Source: Candidatus Gastranaerophilales bacterium HUM_12
GTDB lineage: Bacteria > Cyanobacteriota > Vampirovibrionia > Gastranaerophilales > Gastranaerophilaceae
Reading direction: 5' to 3'
Assembly (NCBI GenBank): GCA_002102825.1
Contig: DABJ01000021.1
Location: 39,753 to 51,161, forward strand
DNA: 11,409 nt
Below the pieces are notes generated by a model. It was not told where the DNA came from. It searched no databases and saw nothing but the letters and a program-made list of their open reading frames with translations. Shown one piece after another: positions 7,342 through 11,409 of the stretch (positions within the stretch are counted from its first letter, which is position 1; each line of letters starts with the position of its first letter). The translations under genes and the position numbers were made by a program.

Positions 7342-7386
7342 GACTTATATAAAATAATCATTAAATTAATATCATACGTTTAGATG

Positions 7387-7415
7387 TTTACCGCTCTTAA
7401 AATGTAATTCATAAT
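7387..7415 (+). promoter_or_regulatory. Candidate promoter of the flagellar cluster
   Basis: TTTACC (7387-7392) and CATAAT (7410-7415, 5 of 6 matches) are 17 bases apart, which would start transcription about 18 bases before fliJ. Another possibility is TTGACT at 7340-7345, overlapping the terminator tail, with a poor -10 near 7362. I see no convincing sigma-28 (FliA) or sigma-54 type sequence. Confidence 0.4.
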
Positions 7416-7439
7416 AAATCAAGAAAGAGTAGTATTCAA

Positions 7440-7928
7440 ATGCCATTCAGATACCGACTACAGAAAATTTTGGATTTTAGAATAAACCAAAAGGAAGAGC
7501 AAAGAATGAAAGTTCAAAAAGCTCAACAGGCAGTGTATCAGGCAGAACAAGATATCAAGAAGAACAATCAAGATATCTTGGATACGAAAGAAGGTATGAG
7601 AGTTGCAAATCCAATGATGTATGAATCTTATGACAATTTTTTACAACATCTTTGGCAGAAAGCAGAGCAACTTGAAGCTGTAAGGCAAGATCTTCAAAAA
7701 AAATTAGATATTGAAGTTCAAAAACTTGTGAAATGTGAGCAGGCCGTAAAAGTCCTTGAAAAACACAAGGAAAAGAACAAAGAAATCTATTTGGCAGAAG
7801 AAAAAGCTGCAGAATTAAAACAATTCTCCGAACTCGGTGTAACAAGGTTCTTCAAACAAAGTCAAGAACGAGCAGAGGAAGAAGAAAAAGAAGTTTTAAA
7901 ACAATTAGAGCAAATAGAAGGTATTTAA
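7440..7928 (+). CDS. fliJ: Flagellar export chaperone FliJ
   Basis: Small coiled-coil protein of the flagellar type III export apparatus. In known systems it sits on the FliI ATPase ring and escorts or recycles export chaperones. At 162 residues it is close to the usual FliJ length (about 147). The N-terminus PFRYRLQKILDFRINQKEEQ is typical (F-R-L-Q-K-V-L-D-x-R). Almost the whole chain is charged heptad-like helix rich in K, E and Q, with no membrane segment, and a conserved-looking LGVTRFFKQSQERAEEEE lies near the end. It is the first gene of a cluster with a fliK-like gene 1 base downstream and a hook/rod gene after that, which supports the call because FliJ sequences alone are poorly conserved. 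The ribosome binding site is weak (AGAAAGAG, ten bases upstream). Confidence 0.8.
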   Translation: MPFRYRLQKILDFRINQKEEQRMKVQKAQQAVYQAEQDIKKNNQDILDTKEGMRVANPMMYESYDNFLQHLWQKAEQLEAVRQDLQKKLDIEVQKLVKCEQAVKVLEKHKEKNKEIYLAEEKAAELKQFSELGVTRFFKQSQERAEEEEKEVLKQLEQIEGI

Positions 7929-7929
7929 T

Positions 7930-8838
7930 ATGGGTATAGAAGCAACATCATCAACATCAGTAAGTAGCACATCTGCAGCGGCTCAAAGTTCTGCCGCATC
8001 TTCATCAGATAGTGCAAAGAAAACATCAACAGATTCTTCTTTTAAAGATGAAATGAATAAAGTTTCTAAATCTGAATCTAAAAAAGATGATAAAAAAGTT
8101 GAAAAATCTGATGATAAAGTTAATGCCGTATCTGATAAAAAAGATAAAGAAGCTTCAAAATCTGATACAAATAAAACGAATGAACAGGATTCAAATAATT
8201 TAACATTAACAGGTAATGTTGATGCTAGTAATGTTATGGATTTGACTAAAATGGGAGCATTGAATTCTTTGAATAATGCAAATGTCATGTTGTTTAGTGA
8301 CATACAACAAATGATAAATAATACTGCTCAAATATCTGGGATTTCAGGAGCTTCTAAAGTTTCAGGTTCTATTTTTAGTTTCGGAGATGATTCAAAAAAT
8401 AGTATTTCTATGACGCAAAGTGATGCTCAATTTTTTATTAATTTAACTCAAAATGACACAGTATCAGTGCAAAATGCTGTCGTTCAAGCTCAAAATATGA
8501 TAAACAGTGGAGCAGAAGTTAGTGACGTTCAACAAAATGTGAAAATTTCACAAGCATTACTTGATGCAATAAATAATGCAAAAGAAACAAATCAACCGTT
8601 GAGAATTGATTTTGACCAAAATGTTTCAGTTGTTTTAAGAATAGGAAAAGATGGCGCAATTGCTGCAAACTTTATCCCTGGAGATAAGGCAGTTGAACAA
8701 TATTTAAGAAATAATATTGAATCATTAAAAGCGACTTTTAATGAAAATGATTTGCCATATACAGATTTATCTTATTCAAACAGTTCAAAACAACAAAATG
8801 AAAGAAGAAGAAATAAACAGCAGCAAGGAGAACAGTAA
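7930..8838 (+). CDS. fliK: FliK-like flagellar hook-length control protein
   Basis: Probable secreted molecular ruler that sets hook length and triggers the export switch through FlhB. Residues 1-90 are low-complexity and rich in Ser, Lys and Asp, probably disordered; the middle is Gln/Asn-rich. The C-terminal part (about 205-302) looks like the Flg_hook domain: LRIDFDQNVSVVLRIGKDG, then an amphipathic stretch AVEQYLRNNIESLKATFNEN and DLPYTDLSYS, ending in a polar QQNERRRNKQQQ tail. At 302 residues it is shorter than the 405-residue Salmonella FliK, so a shorter ruler is possible. It starts 1 base after the fliJ stop with GAAGG eight bases upstream, and its TAA overlaps the next ATG (TAATG). 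The position between fliJ and a hook gene is the usual fliK location. Sequence evidence alone is moderate; context raises it. Confidence 0.65.
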   Translation: MGIEATSSTSVSSTSAAAQSSAASSSDSAKKTSTDSSFKDEMNKVSKSESKKDDKKVEKSDDKVNAVSDKKDKEASKSDTNKTNEQDSNNLTLTGNVDASNVMDLTKMGALNSLNNANVMLFSDIQQMINNTAQISGISGASKVSGSIFSFGDDSKNSISMTQSDAQFFINLTQNDTVSVQNAVVQAQNMINSGAEVSDVQQNVKISQALLDAINNAKETNQPLRIDFDQNVSVVLRIGKDGAIAANFIPGDKAVEQYLRNNIESLKATFNENDLPYTDLSYSNSSKQQNERRRNKQQQGEQ

Positions 8839-9677
8839 TGAATGATGCATTTATTACAGCTATAAATACTCAATATGCAACCGTAAACTGGATGGACGTT
8901 ATTGCCGATAACATGACAAACGTTTACACTCCTGGGTTTAAAGAGAAACAAGTTAATTTTAAAACTTTTCTTGGCGGTGCAATCAATGATGATTATGATA
9001 AAAAGATGAGCCAAGGTAAATCAACCCCTGGGACTTCTAATGATAACGTATTTTTAGAAGGCAAAGGCTTTTTCTTGACAAAAACCCCTGAAGGTAAAAG
9101 TGTTTATACAAGATTAGGTGAATTTACTTTTGACGGTGAGGGTGTTTATCGCGCCAAGAATGGTAACACTGTTCAAGGTTATATCTTGAACGATAAAGGT
9201 GAAATTATGCAAGGTACAAAATCAATCAGTTCTGATTTGTATCAACAAACTGCGTTGAAAGGTGGAGCATTAGATGTTCCAACAACTAGTATCAAAATGT
9301 GGATTGACCCGAATAACGGAAAATATCTGGGAAAATACGATGAATACGAAATTAAAAATGATGGTACAATAGTCGGTAAGGCGGAAAATGGAAAGAAAGT
9401 TGTACCTTTATATAGAATTACAACTAGAAATTTCCATAATGCAGCAGGTCTTTATGAATACAAGGACGGTCAATTCTTAGAAACAGAAGAATCAGGAAAA
9501 CCTGTTCTTGGTTGTGGTGAAATTCGTTCTGGATTGTTAGAATTGTCTAATGCCGCATTCAAAGATAATATTTCATACTACCAAATGGCAAAATTGCAAA
9601 TGGAAGTTGTAAACAAATTGATTTCTTCAAACAAAGATTTGTTACAACAAGCAATGCAATTGGTAAGTGGTTCTTAG
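8838..9677 (+). CDS. Flagellar hook/rod family protein (FlgE/FlgF/FlgG-like)
   Basis: Axial flagellar protein exported by the type III apparatus and assembled into rod or hook. Residues 5-45 carry the family N-terminal helix and motif in variant form: WMDVIADNM then TNVYTPGFKEKQ, compared with the usual L-x-N-I-A-N-x-x-T-x-G-F-K. The core VFLEGKGFFL (71-80) followed by YTRLGEFTFDGEGVYRAKNG (90-109) and VQGYI is standard for the FlgF/FlgG/FlgE body. The C-terminal helix LLELSNAAFKDNISYYQMA (233-251) then QMEVVNKLISSNKDLLQQAM replaces the usual S-N-V-x-x-x-x-E-M and Q-R-A-Y forms. Its length of 279 residues fits FlgF or FlgG (about 250-260) better than a typical FlgE (about 400), but the position after fliK is where hook protein FlgE is expected, so I leave the symbol blank. 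AAGGAG lies seven bases upstream of the ATG. Confidence 0.8.
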   Translation: MNDAFITAINTQYATVNWMDVIADNMTNVYTPGFKEKQVNFKTFLGGAINDDYDKKMSQGKSTPGTSNDNVFLEGKGFFLTKTPEGKSVYTRLGEFTFDGEGVYRAKNGNTVQGYILNDKGEIMQGTKSISSDLYQQTALKGGALDVPTTSIKMWIDPNNGKYLGKYDEYEIKNDGTIVGKAENGKKVVPLYRITTRNFHNAAGLYEYKDGQFLETEESGKPVLGCGEIRSGLLELSNAAFKDNISYYQMAKLQMEVVNKLISSNKDLLQQAMQLVSGS

Positions 9678-9705
9678 ATTTAGCGTATATATTAAACTCC
9701 ATTTT

Positions 9706-9728
9706 AAAGAGGCTATAAGCCTCTTTTT
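9706..9728 (+). terminator. Intrinsic terminator of the flagellar cluster
   Basis: AAAGAGGC (9706-9713) and GCCTCTTT (9719-9726) form a perfect 8-bp stem with loop TATAA and a T run. It lies 28 bases after the hook/rod gene, so rpiB belongs to a separate unit. Confidence 0.88.
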
Positions 9729-9738
9729 GTTTCAGTGT

Positions 9739-9767
9739 TTCCTTTTTTTGAATATTTACTGTACAAT
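9739..9767 (+). promoter_or_regulatory. Weak candidate promoter of rpiB-rsfS
   Basis: A good -10, TACAAT (9762-9767, 5 of 6), with a poor -35 TTCCTT (9739-9744) 17 bases upstream. It lies between the preceding terminator and the rpiB ribosome binding site, with a predicted leader of about 25 bases. Confidence 0.3.
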
Positions 9768-9800
9768 AGTTATGCAAAAGATATAAAGAAAGGTTTTGAA

Positions 9801-10235
9801 ATGGATAAATTAAAAATAGCAATCGGTTCAGACCACGGTGGTTTTAGATATAAAGGAATTATAGAAGAATATTTGAAATCAAAGGGTGTTGAATTTGTTG
9901 ATGTTGGTACAAATTCAGCAGAATCATGTGATTATCCTGTATATGCAAAAAAAGTAGCAGAAAAAGTTGCAAATGGTGAAGTCGATAGAGGAATTTTGAT
10001 TTGCGGAACCGGAATCGGAATGTCTATTACGGCAAACAAAGTTAAAGGTATTAGAGCATCTTTGTGTGGTGATACTTTTTCAGCACGTGCGACAAGAGCG
10101 CATAACAATTCAAATATTTTATGTTTAGGTGAAAGAGTTATTGGTGAAAACTTGGCTCTTGATATTGTTGATATTTGGTTAAACACACCATTTGAGGGTG
10201 GACGTCATCAACGTCGTATTGATATGATTGAATAA
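9801..10235 (+). CDS. rpiB: Ribose-5-phosphate isomerase B
   Basis: Interconverts ribose 5-phosphate and ribulose 5-phosphate in the non-oxidative pentose phosphate pathway (RpiB/LacAB fold, cytoplasmic homodimer). The 144 residues match the family. Visible features are IAIGSDHGGFRYK at 6-18 with D11/H12, SCDYP at 42-46, CGTGIGMSITANK from C68 (the catalytic base, Cys66 in E. coli), ARATRAHNNSNILCLGER with H101, and RHQRRIDMI near the end. The ATG at 9801 is chosen because AAGAAAGG lies seven bases upstream and alignment begins there; an in-frame GTG at 9735 would add 22 unrelated residues and lie in the terminator-promoter spacer. rsfS follows after 15 bases, so the two are probably co-transcribed. 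Confidence 0.96.
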   Translation: MDKLKIAIGSDHGGFRYKGIIEEYLKSKGVEFVDVGTNSAESCDYPVYAKKVAEKVANGEVDRGILICGTGIGMSITANKVKGIRASLCGDTFSARATRAHNNSNILCLGERVIGENLALDIVDIWLNTPFEGGRHQRRIDMIE

Positions 10236-10250
10236 GAAAGGATTAAATAG

Positions 10251-10649
10251 TTGGAAAATATAGATTCTCATAAATTTGCTTGTGCTATTGCACAGTTTTT
10301 AGATGATAAGTTGGCAAAAGATATTACAATTTTGAATATCAGCAATGTTTCATCACTGGCTGATTATTTTGTAATTGCAACAGGAGATTCAACTCCTCAA
10401 GTTAAAGCATTGATGGAAGTTACTAAAGATAAAGTTAAGACAATTTTTTCACGTCTTCCGCTAAGACAAGAAAACGATATGAAAAATCGTTGGAATTTGC
10501 TTGACTATGGAGATGTTGTTGTTCATATTTTGCATAAGGAGGAAAGAGAAACTTATGCAATTGAAAAATTCTGGAATCATGCATACAGTATTCAAGAAGA
10601 TGAATGGCGTGAAACAGCTAGAGAATTTAGCGAGTATAATAACAAATAA
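10251..10649 (+). CDS. rsfS: Ribosomal silencing factor RsfS (YbeB/Iojap family)
   Basis: Binds ribosomal protein L14 on the 50S subunit and blocks joining with the 30S, lowering translation in poor growth. Family features are the N-terminal helix, DITILNISNVSSLADYFVIATGDS (residues 19-42 with the near-invariant A-D-Y-F-V-I-A-T-G), and WNLLDYGDVVVHILHKEERE with the later EKFWNHA. The usual E-G-x-x-x-x-x-W segment is changed to QENDMKNRW here. The start is TTG: an in-frame TAG lies immediately upstream, AAAGGA lies eight bases before the TTG, and the next in-frame ATG would delete the conserved core. Length 132 is slightly longer than the E. coli protein (105), with a polar tail after WRE. It is the second gene of the rpiB-rsfS unit and ends at a terminator. 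Confidence 0.93.
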   Translation: MENIDSHKFACAIAQFLDDKLAKDITILNISNVSSLADYFVIATGDSTPQVKALMEVTKDKVKTIFSRLPLRQENDMKNRWNLLDYGDVVVHILHKEERETYAIEKFWNHAYSIQEDEWRETAREFSEYNNK

Positions 10650-10651
10650 GA

Positions 10652-10678
10652 AAGAGGTCTTTTTAGACCTCTTCTTTT
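10652..10678. terminator. Bidirectional terminator between rsfS and the converging gene
   Basis: AAGAGGTCT (10652-10660) and AGACCTCTT (10665-10673) form a perfect 9-bp stem with a TTTT loop, with T-rich flanks on both strands. It lies 2 bases past the rsfS stop. The stop codon of the converging minus-strand reading frame (10663-10665) falls inside the loop and stem, so one hairpin serves both directions. Confidence 0.82.
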
Positions 10679-11235
10679 GTGAAAAATTTAAGAGCAAAAT
10701 CTTCAATGTTTTTGCATTCTTCAATTTTACTTTTCTGCATAATTTTTTCAAATTTTGGGGTTGCAGCTTCTATGTTATCTAGAATTTTAAATAGAGAAAA
10801 TAGATGCTGAGGAATTCCTAAATCTTTTTCAGGTATGCCAAATATGTTTAGTTTAATTCTATCTATAAAGGATAATTTTGGACCTTTATGCTTATATAAA
10901 AACAATAAAGCTTTTGAAACATCTTTATTTCCGGTTACAACCCACGATGTTGTATCTTCGGTACTTGGAGCTTTTCGTCCGAATTTTTACATGTTCAATT
11001 TTAACCAAGATGCGGAGCCACCTAAATTTTTTGCAATAGTTGGCAACAAGCTGTGAAAAACTGCTTCAAGCGGGTTCTTCCCAAGAAAAAACATTGCAGG
11101 TTCATTATATTGCTCTGCAAACATTGGTGCGATGTATTTGTCAAATCGTATTTTGTCTGCAGTGCAAGTGTGTTGAATTCGATATATTGATCCAAAACTT
11201 TGAGGATTGGTTTGTTTTATAGTATTAATTTGCAT
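10663..11235 (-). pseudogene. Small hypothetical gene interrupted by one in-frame TAA
   Basis: A reading frame of 191 codons runs on the minus strand from an ATG at 11235 to a TAA at 10663-10665, broken only by TAA at 10987-10989 (codon 83). The frame is identical on both sides, so this is a nonsense codon and not a frameshift. The first part begins MQINTIKQTNPQSFGSIYRI and ends SASWLKLNM. The second begins KFGRKAPSTEDTTSWVVTG and ends in a lysine- and glutamate-rich helix region (IMQKSKIEECKNIEDFALKF). No signal peptide or membrane segment is evident. I recognise no functional domain; the N-P-x-S-F-G start resembles small proteins I associate with Gastranaerophilales. No ribosome binding site precedes the ATG, and the second half has only a TTG (10905) without one as a possible start. 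Decayed gene, stop readthrough and sequence error are the options; decay is favoured. Confidence 0.6.
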
Positions 11236-11260
11236 TTTTATTTAATAAAACTAAATAAAA
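11236..11260 (-). repeat. AT-only inverted repeat directly before the interrupted gene
   Basis: TTTTATTTA (11236-11244) and TAAATAAAA (11252-11260) are exact 9-bp reverse complements with a 7-base loop. The repeat lies between the mutase stop codon and the ATG at 11235. It contains no G or C in the stem, so a stable hairpin is doubtful. It occupies the place where a ribosome binding site should be. Confidence 0.5.
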
Positions 11261-11279
11261 TATTTTTTGCTACCCAATT

Positions 11280-11409
11280 TTAAACCGTTGTTTTAAGTTT
11301 TGAATCAAGGAATGAAATCATTGTATTTTTAAATCTTTCGCATTCCTCTTTGTTATTTGCTTCAAATCGAAGAGTAAATACCGGTTCTGTGTTAGATTGT
11401 CTTATTAAT
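11280..11409 (-). CDS. Phosphomannomutase/phosphoglucomutase, C-terminal fragment
   Basis: The 3' end of a gene that continues beyond the right edge: 43 codons plus the stop TAA at 11280-11282. The visible sequence LIRQSNTEPVFTLRFEANN carries the phosphate-binding loop of domain IV in alpha-D-phosphohexomutases (S-N-T-E-P followed by R-F-E-A), which holds the substrate's phosphate group. The remainder ends in helix ECERFKNTMISFLDSKL and a short tail. The S-N-T-E-P and L-R-F-E-A forms are closest to bacterial phosphomannomutase/phosphoglucomutase (AlgC/ManB type), which interconverts hexose 6- and 1-phosphates for surface polysaccharide precursors. Substrate cannot be settled without domains I-III. 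It is 44 bases upstream of the interrupted gene, in the same direction, with no GC-rich terminator between them. Confidence 0.85.
   Translation of the reverse strand, partial: LIRQSNTEPVFTLRFEANNKEECERFKNTMISFLDSKLKTTV

Noticed and set aside
9735..9800. A longer RpiB starting at an in-frame GTG at 9735.
   Set aside because: The extra 22 residues are not part of the family, the region contains the likely promoter, and a good ribosome binding site precedes the ATG at 9801.
10663..10905. Treating the downstream half of the broken minus-strand gene as an independent 80-residue gene.
   Set aside because: Its only possible start is a TTG without a ribosome binding site, and the frame continues upstream, open, to the TAA at 10987-10989.
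10501..11222. Plus-strand open frames overlapping rsfS and the broken gene (10501-10782, 10835-11056, 11040-11222).
   Set aside because: They have cysteine- and phenylalanine-rich, low-quality translations, no convincing ribosome binding sites, and lie over better-supported frames on the other strand or in another phase.

Overview
The window is an AT-rich bacterial chromosome segment that I read as coming from the non-photosynthetic sister group of Cyanobacteria (Melainabacteria/Vampirovibrionia, probably Gastranaerophilales). This is inference. It rests on the low GC content, the pairing of flagellar genes with prepilin-type surface proteins, a small hypothetical protein with an N-terminal N-P-x-S-F-G motif of the kind I associate with that lineage, and a longish MetK. 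No marker here proves the taxonomy.

Layout from left to right. Minus strand: metK (S-adenosylmethionine synthetase), with a short GC-rich structured leader and an unusual cysteine-rich C-terminal tail. Upstream of it, also on the minus strand, lies a large mosaic surface protein. It has a type IV pilin-like N-terminus, ten YadA-like head repeats, an S74-type intramolecular chaperone domain with an intact Ser/Lys dyad, and a C-terminal coiled coil. A strong divergent promoter region separates it from the plus-strand genes valS (valyl-tRNA synthetase), rpsA (four S1 domains), a three-gene flagellar cluster (fliJ, a fliK-like gene, a hook/rod protein) and a two-gene unit, rpiB-rsfS. On the minus strand at the right end are a small lineage-type gene broken by one in-frame TAA codon and the 3' end of a phosphomannomutase/phosphoglucomutase gene.

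Transcription units are well delimited. Clear intrinsic terminators follow the pilin-like gene, valS, rpsA, the flagellar cluster and rsfS. Within units genes are tightly packed: fliJ and fliK are 1 nt apart, fliK and the hook gene overlap by 1 nt, and rpiB and rsfS are 15 nt apart.

Most of the window is housekeeping (methyl-donor synthesis, translation, pentose phosphate metabolism, ribosome silencing) plus part of a flagellar hook assembly set. The most distinctive item is the pilin-head-repeat-S74 protein. It looks like a phage tail-fibre design moved onto a type IV pilin-like membrane anchor, and it is predicted to trimerise and cut itself. Next in interest are the interrupted small gene, the MetK Cys tail and the metK leader RNA. 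There is no CRISPR array, tRNA, rRNA or insertion sequence that I can see, and no gene-free stretch above about 180 bases.
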